A stretch of DNA of 64,000 bases from Thermoanaerobaculum sp. (GTDB lineage: Bacteria > Acidobacteriota > Thermoanaerobaculia > Multivoradales > UBA5704), in the NCBI GenBank assembly GCA_021154885.1, contig JAJKHS010000118.1, forward strand, positions 43,628-107,627, written 5' to 3'. The notes beneath the pieces are model-generated. The model was given only the letters and a program-made list of their open reading frames with translations, was not told the origin of the DNA and did no database searches. This document shows positions 7,999 to 16,171 of this stretch, one piece after another. Numbering within the stretch: the first letter of the stretch is position 1; each line of letters opens with the position of its first letter. Made by a program: the position numbers and the translations under genes.

Positions 7999-8658
7999 CT
8001 AAGAAATCGCTCGACTCCTCGCGAGCTTCTCCAGCCAACCCTCCATCCCCAACCCGCTGCGGGCCGAGGTCTCCAGCACTTCCAGCCCTGGGCGCACCTC
8101 CTGGATATTGTGGAGCGCCTCGTCGCGATCGAACCCCACGGCCTCGGCGAGGTCCATCTTGGTGAGGATGGCGAGGTCCGCGCCGCTGAAGATCGTCGGG
8201 TACTTGAGCGGCTTGTCCTCGCCTTCGGTCACCGAGAGGAGGACGACGCGCAGGTTTTCCCCCAGGTCGTAGCTCGCCGGACAGACGAGGTTGCCGACGT
8301 TCTCGATGAAGAGGAAATCGAGCGCCGCGAGGTCCCAGTCCGCGAGCGCCGATCCCACCATCTCGGCTTCGAGATGGCAGACCGTGCCGGTGACGATCTG
8401 CCGCACGGGCGCTCCGGACTGCTTCAGGCGCTCGGCGTCGCGTTCGGTCGCCAGGTCTCCCACCAGCGCGGCGACGCGGCAGCGAGCGCGTAACGATGTA
8501 AGGGTCGCTTGTAAGAAGGTCGTCTTTCCCGCTCCCGGGCTGGACACCAGGTTGACGACGAAGAGGTCCGCGGCCGCGAACCGCTGCCGCAGGTCGCGGG
8601 CGAGCAGGTCGTTCTTCTTGAGGATCCCCTGCCGGACTTCAACGATCCTGGACTGCAT
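7999..8658 (-). CDS. hypB: Hydrogenase maturation GTPase HypB
   Basis: HypB is a GTPase that delivers nickel to the [NiFe]-hydrogenase large subunit together with HypA. The 219-aa protein has the P-loop SSPGAGKTT (about residues 39-47), the Mg-binding region DLATERDAERL, the metal-site motif TGTVCHLEA and the GTP-specificity motif TKMDLAE. It lacks the long His-rich N-terminus of nickel-storing HypBs, so storage is unlikely. It overlaps hypA by 20 bp, is transcribed away from the hydrogenase structural operon and ends near palindromic repeat B1. Confidence 0.96.
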   Translation of the reverse strand: MQSRIVEVRQGILKKNDLLARDLRQRFAAADLFVVNLVSSPGAGKTTFLQATLTSLRARCRVAALVGDLATERDAERLKQSGAPVRQIVTGTVCHLEAEMVGSALADWDLAALDFLFIENVGNLVCPASYDLGENLRVVLLSVTEGEDKPLKYPTIFSGADLAILTKMDLAEAVGFDRDEALHNIQEVRPGLEVLETSARSGLGMEGWLEKLARSRAIS

Positions 8659-9013
8659 TCTCTGGGATCTCCGAAACCTCTAGGGCGGTGAGCTCGAGCT
8701 CCCGGCCGCGCACCACGTCGGGCGCCGGCGTGTCGCACACCGGACAGCGGAAGTGCTGGAGGCTCGGCAGCTCTCGCTCCTCGCCGCAACGGGGACACAG
8801 CACCGCGACGGGGATCTCTTCGATCTGCAGCCGGGCGCCCTCGATCGCCGTACCCGCGGCGGCGAGGTCGAACGAGAACTCGAGCGCCTCCCGCACGACG
8901 CCGGAGAGCGCGCCGAGCCGCAGGTGAAGGGCCTCGACACGCACGTCGCCCAGCCGCGAGACCTCCTCGCACGCCGCCTCGATCAGGCTCATGGCAATCG
9001 ACAGCTCATGCAT
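8639..9013 (-). CDS. hypA: Hydrogenase nickel chaperone HypA
   Basis: A 124-aa nickel-metallochaperone for [NiFe]-hydrogenase maturation. The start at 9013 gives the invariant MHEL N-terminus, in which Met1/His2 bind nickel; the frame is open to 9046 but extra residues would bury the metal site. The zinc finger is CPRC (about residues 74-77) with CPVC 15 residues later. It is the first gene of the divergent hypAB transcript. The 111-bp gap to the small-subunit gene must hold two back-to-back promoters. Confidence 0.95.
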   Translation of the reverse strand: MHELSIAMSLIEAACEEVSRLGDVRVEALHLRLGALSGVVREALEFSFDLAAAGTAIEGARLQIEEIPVAVLCPRCGEERELPSLQHFRCPVCDTPAPDVVRGRELELTALEVSEIPENAVQDR

Positions 9014-9124
9014 CGCACACGCCACTCCGGTTCGAGGATACCTCACCAGCCGGCCCGCTTTTCGGCAAGATTTTTGCTTGTGTGAATCGGCTGATCAGAC
9101 CGGCCGACTTTGAAAGGGGCATCC

Positions 9125-10183
9125 ATGGCACCGACCCCAGATCCCTCCACGGCACCCGAACCGGTAGTGCACATCCTCTGGATCAACGCGGGCCTGAGCT
9201 GCGACGGCGACTCGGTCGCCCTCACGGCGGCGACGCAGCCGAGCATCGAGGAGATCGCCCTGGGGGCCCTGCCCGGGCTGCCCAAGATCGCGGTGCACTG
9301 GCCGCTCATCGATTTCGAGTGCGGACCGGTGGGCGGTGCCGACAACTTCATCGAATGGTTCCACAAAGCCGACCGCGGCGAGCTCGAGCCCTTCGTGCTG
9401 GTGATCGAGGGGTCCATCCCTAACGAGGCCATCAAGAAGGAAGGCTACTGGTGCGGCTTCGGCAACAACCCGGCGACGGGCCAGCCGATGACCACCAGCG
9501 AGTGGCTCGACCGCTTGGCGCCCAAGGCGCTGGTGGTCCTGGCGGTGGGCACCTGCGCCACCTACGGCGGCATCCACGCCATGGCGGGCAACCCGACCGG
9601 CGCGATGGGTGTGCCCGACTACCTGGGCTGGAACTGGAAGTCGAAGGCCGGCATCCCGATCGTCTGCGTGCCCGGCTGCCCGATCCAGCCCGACAACCTC
9701 TCCGAGACCATCCTCTATCTGCTCTACCAGGCGACCGGCCAGGCGCCGATGATCCCCCTCGACGAGGAGCTGCGCCCCACGTGGCTCTTCGGCCATACGG
9801 TGCACGAGGGGTGCGACCGCGCCGGCTATTACGAGCAGGGCGACTTCGCCCACGAGTACGGCTCGCCCAAGTGCATCGTGAAGCTCGGCTGCTGGGGTCC
9901 GGTGGTCAAGTGCAACGTGCCCAAGCGGGGGTGGATCAACGGCGTGGGCGGCTGCCCCAACGTGGGCGGCATCTGCATCGGCTGCACCATGCCGGGCTTC
10001 CCCGACAAGTTCATGCCGTTCATGGACGAGCCGCCCGGCGCCACGGTGTCGACCGTCGCGAGCGGCCTCTACGGCAGCGTGATCCGGGGCTTGAGGGGCA
10101 TCACGGCGAAGACCGTGGACAAGGAACCGAAGTGGCGTCACCGCGGCGAGGATCTGACGACGGGATATGACAAGACCTGGTGA
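9125..10183 (+). CDS. hhyS: Group 1h [NiFe]-hydrogenase small subunit
   Basis: The electron-transfer subunit (352 aa), carrying three iron-sulfur clusters from the active site to the respiratory chain. The N-terminus has the group 1h signature LWINAGLSCDGDS. The normal proximal-cluster CxGC reads C26-D-G-D29, so one ligand is probably Asp, as reported for the actinobacterial-type hydrogenase of Ralstonia eutropha. Further Cys motifs are GTCATYGG, VPGCP, then a C-terminal set ending CIGCTMPGFPD. There is no twin-arginine signal peptide, in keeping with group 1h enzymes. ATG 9125 was chosen over the upstream TTG at 9110 because gaaagggg lies just before it. Confidence 0.95.
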   Translation: MAPTPDPSTAPEPVVHILWINAGLSCDGDSVALTAATQPSIEEIALGALPGLPKIAVHWPLIDFECGPVGGADNFIEWFHKADRGELEPFVLVIEGSIPNEAIKKEGYWCGFGNNPATGQPMTTSEWLDRLAPKALVVLAVGTCATYGGIHAMAGNPTGAMGVPDYLGWNWKSKAGIPIVCVPGCPIQPDNLSETILYLLYQATGQAPMIPLDEELRPTWLFGHTVHEGCDRAGYYEQGDFAHEYGSPKCIVKLGCWGPVVKCNVPKRGWINGVGGCPNVGGICIGCTMPGFPDKFMPFMDEPPGATVSTVASGLYGSVIRGLRGITAKTVDKEPKWRHRGEDLTTGYDKTW

Positions 10184-10201
10184 GCCGGGAAGGAGGATGA
10201 C

Positions 10202-10420
10202 ATGGCGCACGATCCACACGACAGCGTCACCCATCACGAGAAGGGTGGCCCGGAGAACGTCGGCAAGAGCACGACCCGGCGCGGAGAGGACGTGGTGAAG
10301 CGCGAGGGCAAGGAGCCGGGCCGCTACGAGACCAAAGAGAAGGGGGAGAGCGGGCGTCCCGCCGGCAAATCCACGATGCGGGACCAGACCGGGGTCAATC
10401 CCGTGAAAACCAAGAGCTGA
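10202..10420 (+). CDS. 72-aa charged protein between hydrogenase subunit genes
   Basis: A hydrophilic, probably disordered protein rich in Lys, Glu, Gly, Arg and Thr (for example TTRRGEDVVKREGKEPGRYE), with no Cys and no hydrophobic segment. An AAGGAGGATG Shine-Dalgarno precedes its ATG, and it sits 18 bp after the small subunit and about 27 bp before the large subunit, so it is surely co-transcribed. No domain was recognised. It could be a dedicated chaperone or spacer for subunit assembly, or a stress-type hydrophilin; only its position supports a hydrogenase role. Confidence 0.75.
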   Translation: MAHDPHDSVTHHEKGGPENVGKSTTRRGEDVVKREGKEPGRYETKEKGESGRPAGKSTMRDQTGVNPVKTKS

Positions 10421-10447
10421 TCGTTGCAAAAGGAAGGGGGATCGAAG

Positions 10448-12268
10448 ATGGCGACCGCGACCGAGGCCACTCCGTCGACTCAGGCGGCTCCGTCGACTCA
10501 GGGGAGCAACAAGAACCTCGTCGAGATGCATTGGGATCCGATCACGAGAATCGTCGGCAGCCTGGGGATTTACACGAAAATTGACTTCGGTCAGAAAAAG
10601 GTTGCGGAGTGCCACAGCACCTCCTCAATCTTCCGCGGCTACAGCATCTTCATGAAGGGTAAGGATCCCCGCGACGCCCACTTCATCACCAGCCGCATCT
10701 GCGGCATCTGCGGCGACAATCACTGCACCTGCTCCTGCTACGCGCAGCAGATGGCCTACGGCGTCCAGCCTCCCCATCTGGGCGAGTGGATGGTCAACCT
10801 CGGCGAGGCCGCGGAGTACATGTTCGATCACAACATTTTCCAGGAGAACCTGGTCGGAGTGGACTTCTGCGAGAAGATGGTGCGCGAGACCAACCCCGGA
10901 GTCTGGGAGAAGGCCGCGGCCACCGAGGCGCCGCACGCGGGCGCCCACGGCTACCGCACCATCGGCGACATCATGAAGTCGCTCAACCCGTTCGAGGGCG
11001 AGTTCTACCGCGAAGCGCTGCAGATGAGCCGCATGACGCGGGAGATGTTCTGCCTGATGGAGGGGCGCCACGTCCACCCCTCGACCCTCTACCCGGGCGG
11101 CGTGGGCTCGGTGGCGACGATCCAGCTCTTCACCGACTATCTCACCCGCCTGATGCGCTACGTCGAGTTCATGAAGCGGGTCGTCCCCATGCATGACGAC
11201 CTCTTCGATTTCTTCTATCAGGCGCTGCCCGGTTACGAGCAGGTGGGGAACCGCCGCATCCTGCTCGGCTGCTGGGGGAGCTTCCAGGACCCCGAGGTCT
11301 GCAACTTCGACTACAAGGACATGACCGACTGGGGCCGCAAGATGTTCGTCACCCCGGGCGTCGTGGTCGACGGCAAGCTGGTCACCACCGACCTGGTGAA
11401 GATCAACCTCGGCATCCGCATCCTGCTGGGCAGCTCCTACTACGAGGACTGGAAGGGTCACGAGATCTTCGTCAAGAACGATCCGCTGGGCAACCCGGTG
11501 GACGAGCTCCACCCGTGGAACCAGCACACGATCCCCAAGCCGCAGAAGCGCGACTTCGACGGCAACTACAGTTGGGTGATGTCGCCGCGCTGGTACGACG
11601 GCAAGGACCACCTGGCGCTCGACACCGGCGGCGGTCCGCTGGCGCGCCTGTGGTCCACGGCGCTCGCCGGCCTGGTGGACATCGGCTATGTCAAGGCGAC
11701 CGGCCACAGCGTCGTGTTCAACCTGCCGAAGACGGTGACCAAGCCGCCCGTCACCTTCGAGTGGAAGGTGCCGCAGTGGAGCAACACCATCGAGCGCAAC
11801 CGCGCGCGCACCTACTTCCAGGCCTACGCCGCCTGCGCCGCCCTGCACTTCATGGACCAGGCGCTCAAGGAGGTGCGGGCCGGCCACACCAAGACCTGGG
11901 AGACGTTCAAGGTCCCCAAGGATGCCATTGGCTGCGGCTTCACCGAAGCGGTGCGCGGCGTGCTGTCGCACCATCTCGTGATCCGCGACGGCAAGATCGC
12001 CAACTACCACCCCTACCCGCCGACGCCCTGGAACGCCAATCCGCGCGACGTCTACGGCACGCCGGGACCCTACGAGGACGCGGTCCAGGGTTGCCCCATC
12101 TTCGAGGAGAACCGGGGGGACAAGTTCAAGGGCATCGACATCATGCGCACGGTGCGCAGCTTCGATCCGTGCCTGCCCTGCGGCGTGCACATGACACTCC
12201 CCAACGGCCGGGTGATCGAGGAGCGGCATTCGCCGGCGACTCTGAACCTGTTGGCCCCGGGTAAGTAG
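10448..12268 (+). CDS. hhyL: Group 1h [NiFe]-hydrogenase large subunit
   Basis: The catalytic subunit (606 aa) binding the NiFe(CN)2CO centre. The L1 motif RICGICGDNHC places two nickel-binding Cys at 85 and 88, and the C-terminal DPCLPCGVH places the other two at 575 and 578. The 25 residues after His581 are the expected tail removed by the maturation endopeptidase. Overall it matches the actinobacterial high-affinity (group 1h/5) lineage known for oxidising atmospheric H2. ATG 10448 follows aaggaaggggg; the first 20 residues contain a small duplication (PSTQAAPSTQ). The stop abuts the next gene with no gap. Confidence 0.95.
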   Translation: MATATEATPSTQAAPSTQGSNKNLVEMHWDPITRIVGSLGIYTKIDFGQKKVAECHSTSSIFRGYSIFMKGKDPRDAHFITSRICGICGDNHCTCSCYAQQMAYGVQPPHLGEWMVNLGEAAEYMFDHNIFQENLVGVDFCEKMVRETNPGVWEKAAATEAPHAGAHGYRTIGDIMKSLNPFEGEFYREALQMSRMTREMFCLMEGRHVHPSTLYPGGVGSVATIQLFTDYLTRLMRYVEFMKRVVPMHDDLFDFFYQALPGYEQVGNRRILLGCWGSFQDPEVCNFDYKDMTDWGRKMFVTPGVVVDGKLVTTDLVKINLGIRILLGSSYYEDWKGHEIFVKNDPLGNPVDELHPWNQHTIPKPQKRDFDGNYSWVMSPRWYDGKDHLALDTGGGPLARLWSTALAGLVDIGYVKATGHSVVFNLPKTVTKPPVTFEWKVPQWSNTIERNRARTYFQAYAACAALHFMDQALKEVRAGHTKTWETFKVPKDAIGCGFTEAVRGVLSHHLVIRDGKIANYHPYPPTPWNANPRDVYGTPGPYEDAVQGCPIFEENRGDKFKGIDIMRTVRSFDPCLPCGVHMTLPNGRVIEERHSPATLNLLAPGK

Positions 12269-12862
12269 ATGCCCGGCACGTCTCAGGACAACGAGCTGCG
12301 GGCCGCCGGCGACCGCATCGAGACCCTCATGGGCGAGCTCGCCGCCGCCGGCCCCGCGGTCCGGGGCAGGGCCGAGGAGCTGGTCCGGCTGCTGATGCGG
12401 CTCTACGGCGCCGGGCTCGAGCGCATCCTCACCGCCGTCGACGACGCCGGTCAGGCGGCCACTCCGATCTTCGCCCGCCTGGCGGCTGACGACCTGGTCG
12501 CGAGCCTCCTGGTCCTCCATGATCTGCACCCGCTCGACCTGGAGACCCGGGTCGGGCGGGCCCTCGACCACGTGCGTCCCTACCTCGGCTCGCACGGCGG
12601 CGACGTCAAGCTCCTGGGCATCGAGGAGGGCGTGGTGCGGTTGCGCCTGGAAGGGAGCTGCCACGGCTGCCCGTCCTCGACCGTCACCATGAAGCTGGCG
12701 GTCGAGAAAGCCATCGAGGAGGCCGCCCCGGAGATCGTGCGCATCGCGGTCGAAGGGGCCGGTGATCGGACCGATCCGGCGGCTCCGTCCGATCGGTCGG
12801 ATCTCTCCTGCCCGACCGATCTGGTGCAGATCGGGGGTGGCCTGAGTGGGGGCGCCCCTTGA
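12269..12862 (+). CDS. NifU-like Fe-S scaffold protein of hydrogenase locus
   Basis: A 197-aa protein. Residues about 1-85 are helical and unassigned. Residues about 95-155 form a NifU C-terminal (NFU) domain with VRPYLGSHGGDVKLL and the Fe-S binding motif CHGCPSS (CxxC). It probably delivers Fe-S clusters to the hydrogenase small subunit, as proposed for the equivalent gene in actinobacterial group 1h loci. The last 35 residues are low-complexity and overlap a gatcgg/ccgatc-rich stretch that looks like recruited repeat sequence. The ATG follows the large-subunit stop directly, and the stop overlaps the next gene by TTGA. Confidence 0.88.
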   Translation: MPGTSQDNELRAAGDRIETLMGELAAAGPAVRGRAEELVRLLMRLYGAGLERILTAVDDAGQAATPIFARLAADDLVASLLVLHDLHPLDLETRVGRALDHVRPYLGSHGGDVKLLGIEEGVVRLRLEGSCHGCPSSTVTMKLAVEKAIEEAAPEIVRIAVEGAGDRTDPAAPSDRSDLSCPTDLVQIGGGLSGGAP

Positions 12863-13506
12863 CCGGCGACTCCCCCTCGATCAGCCGTCTGCGAGAGCTT
12901 CTGAAACCCAGTCCCCGCAGGGCCCGCGAGGAGCGTTGCGAGCTCTGCGGCGCGCTCATCCCCCCTGAGCATCGCCACCTGGTCAACCTGGAGACCCGCG
13001 GCCTGCTCTGCGCCTGCCGGCCCTGCGGCCTGCTCTTCGTCAGCGGCGGAGCGGCGGGCGGCAAGTATCGCACCGTACCCGAGCGCTACCTCTTCGCCCG
13101 CGACCTCGTGCTCACCGCGGCGCAGTGGGAGAGCCTGCAGATCCCGGTCAGCATCGCGTTTTTCTTTTACAACAGTGCCCTCGGCCACAGCACGGCTTTC
13201 TATCCCAGCCCGGCCGGCGCCACCGAGTCGCTCCTGCCGCTCGCGACCTGGGAAGAGCTGACCGCGAAGAACCCGGTGCTCGCCGGCATGGAGCCGGACG
13301 TCGAGGCGTTGCTCGTCTACAAACGGTCCGACGGCTTTGAATGTTACGTCGTGCCGATCGACGCCTGCTATGAGCTGGTGGGTCGCATCCGTCTGCGTTG
13401 GAAAGGTTTTCAGGGCGGCGAGGAGGCGTGGAGCGAGATCGACGCCTTCTTCGCCGGCCTCCGCGGGAAAAGTGGCGAAAAAAGCGGCGGGGTATGGCCG
13501 ACCTGA
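12859..13506 (+). CDS. DUF5947 family protein (hydrogenase accessory)
   Basis: A 215-aa soluble protein with two N-terminal Cys pairs: CELCG (about residues 27-31) and CACRPCG (about residues 52-58), suggesting a zinc or Fe-S site. The rest is an alpha/beta domain (ESLQIPVSIAFFFYNSALG) matching the family I know as DUF5947 in actinobacterial group 1h hydrogenase operons. It probably acts in assembly or electron transfer of the hydrogenase; the biochemical role is not established. TTG start, overlapping the previous stop by four bases. Confidence 0.8.
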   Translation: MTGDSPSISRLRELLKPSPRRAREERCELCGALIPPEHRHLVNLETRGLLCACRPCGLLFVSGGAAGGKYRTVPERYLFARDLVLTAAQWESLQIPVSIAFFFYNSALGHSTAFYPSPAGATESLLPLATWEELTAKNPVLAGMEPDVEALLVYKRSDGFECYVVPIDACYELVGRIRLRWKGFQGGEEAWSEIDAFFAGLRGKSGEKSGGVWPT

Positions 13507-14141
13507 AATTCCAGGTCGTCGGCGCTCGCGCCGAGCCCTATGCGGCGGTGCCGACCCTCGTCTTCACGCTGCGCATCGAGGAGGCGAGCGGCCAGCCCAT
13601 CCATGCCATCGCGCTGCGCTGCCAGGTGCAGATCGAGCCGAACCGGCGCTCCCACTCGCCGGCCGAGCAGGCGAGGCTGCTGGAGATGTTCGGCGTGCCC
13701 GGGCGCTGGGGCGAGACCGTGAAGCCGCTGCTCTGGACCCACCTTTCCGTGATGGTCCCCCGTTTTCAGGGCGCCGTCACGGTGGACCTGCCGATGACCT
13801 GCACCTACGACTTCGAGGTCACCGCCGCCAAGTACTTCGAGGGTCTCGACGACGGCGAGATCCCGCTCCTCTTCCTGTTCAGCGGCTCGGTGTTCACCCC
13901 GGGCGCGTCCGGCTTCATGGTCGAGCGCGTGCCCTGGGTAAAGGAGGCGGCCTTCCGCCTGCCGGTGCGCGTGTGGCGGGAAGTGATGGACCTCTACTTC
14001 CCCAACAGCGCCTGGATCCGTCTGCAGCGAGAGAGCCTCGACGCCCTGCAGCGCTTCAAGGCCGAGCGCGCCCTGCCGACCTGGGACGACGCGGTGGCGG
14101 CGCTGCTCGCTTGCGTCCCACTCGGCGAGGCGCCGTCGTGA
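13494..14141 (+). CDS. DUF6084 family protein (hydrogenase accessory)
   Basis: A 215-aa beta-rich soluble protein beginning MADLKFQVVGARAEPYAAVP, with the conserved IALRCQVQIEPNRRSHSP and LFLFSGSVFTP segments of the family I associate with group 1h hydrogenase loci (DUF6084). Function unknown; constant linkage to DUF5947 and the hydrogenase suggests a maturation or complex-partner role. The ATG at 13494 lies inside the end of the previous gene (13-bp overlap), and the stop overlaps the next GTG start (GTGA). Upstream in-frame codons to 13398 are shadows of the DUF5947 gene. Confidence 0.8.
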   Translation: MADLKFQVVGARAEPYAAVPTLVFTLRIEEASGQPIHAIALRCQVQIEPNRRSHSPAEQARLLEMFGVPGRWGETVKPLLWTHLSVMVPRFQGAVTVDLPMTCTYDFEVTAAKYFEGLDDGEIPLLFLFSGSVFTPGASGFMVERVPWVKEAAFRLPVRVWREVMDLYFPNSAWIRLQRESLDALQRFKAERALPTWDDAVAALLACVPLGEAPS

Positions 14142-15457
14142 GCTTCGAGCTGGCCCGGAAGGTGGCGGACGCCGTGCTCTACGAGGGCTACGTGCTCTAC
14201 CCCTATCGCGCCTCGTCGGCGAAGAACCAGGTGCGTTTCCAGTGGGGCGTCGTCGCGCCGCGCGACTACTCCGAAGCGGACGGGTCCGAGCCCTGGGAGA
14301 TGCAGACGGAATGCCTCGTCGCGCCGGGCGCCAATCCACGGGTCGACCTCAAGATCCGCGGCCTCCAGCTTCAGGCGCGCACCCTGGAGGAAGCGACCCC
14401 CTCCGGCGAATTCCGATCGGTCGAGTTTCTTGACGTCGAAGGGGAATTGCTGATCGCCTGGGATGAAGGGGTAGAGCGTGAGCTGGACGTGACCGACGTC
14501 GATCTGCGGGGCCTGGAGCGGGATGGCGAGCGCGAGATTCCGTTCGAGCTCCCCGGCGGCCGCGAGACTGAAGAGCTGGGGTTGGAGGACCGGATCGTTC
14601 GGCAACGCTGGCCGGTCTCGGCGGTCGTGAAACTGTCAGCCCAACCGGTGGCGGACTGGCTCCGCCTGCGGGTCCGCATCGAAAACCGCACCGCCGTGCC
14701 GGAGGGGTTGCAGCGGGACGAGGCGCTGCGCCGCTCCCTGGTCTCCGCCCATACGCTGCTCGCAGTTCGAGATGGGCGCTTTCTCTCGCTCCTCGATCCG
14801 CCGGCGGCGGCGTCGCAGGCGGCGGCCGGCTGCGCCAACCTGCGCACCTGGCCCGTGCTCGTCGGTCCCGAGGGGAGCGGCGACGTCGCGCTCTCGTCGC
14901 CCATCATCCTCTACGACTATCCGGCGATCGCGCCCGAGAGCCCGGGCGACCTCTGCGACGCCACCGAGATCGACGAGATCCTCACCTTGCGGATCATGAC
15001 CTTGACGGACGAGGAGAAGCGCCAGGCGCGGGGCACCGACCCCCGGTCACGGCGCATCATCGAGCGCGCCGACAGCATTCCGGACGAGATCCTGGAGCGG
15101 CTGCACGGCGCCGTGCGCTCGCTGCGCCCCGTCGCGCCTGAGATCGCGGGCTGGGAGGAGTTCCTCAATCCGCCGGGCGAAGTCCCACCAGAGGAGGCCT
15201 CGCTGACCATCGCGGACGTCCGGGTCGCGAGGGGCTCGCGGGTGCGCCTGCGGCCGTCGCGGCGCGCCGACTCCATGGACTTCTTCCTCGCCGGCCGCGA
15301 CGCCCGGGTCGAGGGCGTCTTCCGCGACGTGGAGGATGAGGCCTACGTCGCGGTGACGCTGATGGACGACGATCCGGCGGGCGATCTGCACGCCGCGACC
15401 GGGCGGTTCTTCTATTTCTATCCTGACGAGATCGAGCCGCTGGAGCAGAGAGGATGA
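14138..15457 (+). CDS. 439-aa hydrogenase-locus protein of unknown function
   Basis: A large soluble protein starting at GTG 14138 (SFELARKVADAVLYEGYVLY), coupled to DUF6084 by GTGA. Recognisable blocks are LYPYRASSAKNQVRFQWGV near the N-terminus, SSPIILYDYPAIAPESPGD in the middle and a C-terminal acidic segment ending FYFYPDEIEPLEQRG. I recall similar proteins in actinobacterial group 1h operons, but no defined fold or catalytic motif is visible. The conserved position between DUF6084 and the endopeptidase points to a structural or assembly role; nothing in the sequence proves it. Confidence 0.78.
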   Translation: MSFELARKVADAVLYEGYVLYPYRASSAKNQVRFQWGVVAPRDYSEADGSEPWEMQTECLVAPGANPRVDLKIRGLQLQARTLEEATPSGEFRSVEFLDVEGELLIAWDEGVERELDVTDVDLRGLERDGEREIPFELPGGRETEELGLEDRIVRQRWPVSAVVKLSAQPVADWLRLRVRIENRTAVPEGLQRDEALRRSLVSAHTLLAVRDGRFLSLLDPPAAASQAAAGCANLRTWPVLVGPEGSGDVALSSPIILYDYPAIAPESPGDLCDATEIDEILTLRIMTLTDEEKRQARGTDPRSRRIIERADSIPDEILERLHGAVRSLRPVAPEIAGWEEFLNPPGEVPPEEASLTIADVRVARGSRVRLRPSRRADSMDFFLAGRDARVEGVFRDVEDEAYVAVTLMDDDPAGDLHAATGRFFYFYPDEIEPLEQRG

Positions 15458-15969
15458 GCCCCGGCGTCCTGGTGGCCGGCATCGGCAACATCTTCCTCGG
15501 CGACGACGGCTTCGGCGTCGAAGTCGTGCGGCGACTGGCTGCGCGGCCGCTGCCGGCGGGAGTACGGGTCGCCGACTTCGGCATCCGCGGCCTCCATCTC
15601 GCTTTCGAGCTGCTGGAGCACCCGGAGGACACGACGATCCTGGTCGACGTCACGCCCCGCGCGGGCGAGCCCGGCACGGTGTATCTGATCGAGCCCGACC
15701 TCGAAACGCTGGCCGCTCCGCCGGCCGGCCCGACGGATGCGCACGACATGACGCCCGCCGCGGTCTTCGGGCTGCTGCGCTCGCTCGGCGGCACGCCCGG
15801 GCGCGTCCTCATCGTCGGCTGCGAGCCGCTGTCGACGGAGGAGGAGATGGGACTGAGCCCGCCGGTCGAAGGGGCGGTGGACGAGGCTGTCGCGCTGATC
15901 CTCGACGTCCTGGCACGAGAGGGTGTTGCCGGCAATCCGGCCGAAATTTTGCAAGAGGGAGGTCCATGA
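15454..15969 (+). CDS. Hydrogenase maturation endopeptidase (HybD/HycI type)
   Basis: The 171-aa protease that removes the large-subunit C-terminal tail after nickel insertion. The family motif GIGNIFLGDDGFG has Asp18 where HybD has its first nickel-ligand Glu; the second acidic ligand is in LVDVTP and the His ligand in DAHDM. The substrate is expected to be the DPCLPCGVH/M junction of the large subunit in the same operon. The ATG overlaps the previous stop by four bases, and the stop overlaps the next small gene by ATGA. Confidence 0.92.
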   Translation: MSPGVLVAGIGNIFLGDDGFGVEVVRRLAARPLPAGVRVADFGIRGLHLAFELLEHPEDTTILVDVTPRAGEPGTVYLIEPDLETLAAPPAGPTDAHDMTPAAVFGLLRSLGGTPGRVLIVGCEPLSTEEEMGLSPPVEGAVDEAVALILDVLAREGVAGNPAEILQEGGP

Positions 15970-16079
15970 AAATGAATGGGTGGAACTGGCTGTTGATCGT
16001 CATCGCCGCCGTCGTGGTCGCGCTGTTCGCCATCCAGGCGCCGGAGATCGCCCGCTACATGAAGATCAAGCGGATGTGA
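15966..16079 (+). CDS. DUF6893-like 37-aa membrane peptide
   Basis: A very short gene starting MKMNGWNWLLIVIAAVVVAL: one transmembrane helix (about residues 8-25) followed by a basic tail, APEIARYMKIKRM. It overlaps the endopeptidase stop by ATGA, so translation is coupled. It matches my recollection of the DUF6893 small-protein family linked to group 1h hydrogenases. Because the hydrogenase subunits lack export signals and membrane anchors, this peptide could tether the enzyme to the cytoplasmic membrane; that is inference. Confidence 0.78.
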   Translation: MKMNGWNWLLIVIAAVVVALFAIQAPEIARYMKIKRM

Positions 16080-16171
16080 GCTTGGCCGAAGCCGCGGGAA
16101 GCACCGGTACCGGACTTCGCCCTCGAAGTCTCCGCGCCGCTCGTGTAGGCTGACAGGGGAGGCACGAAGCC

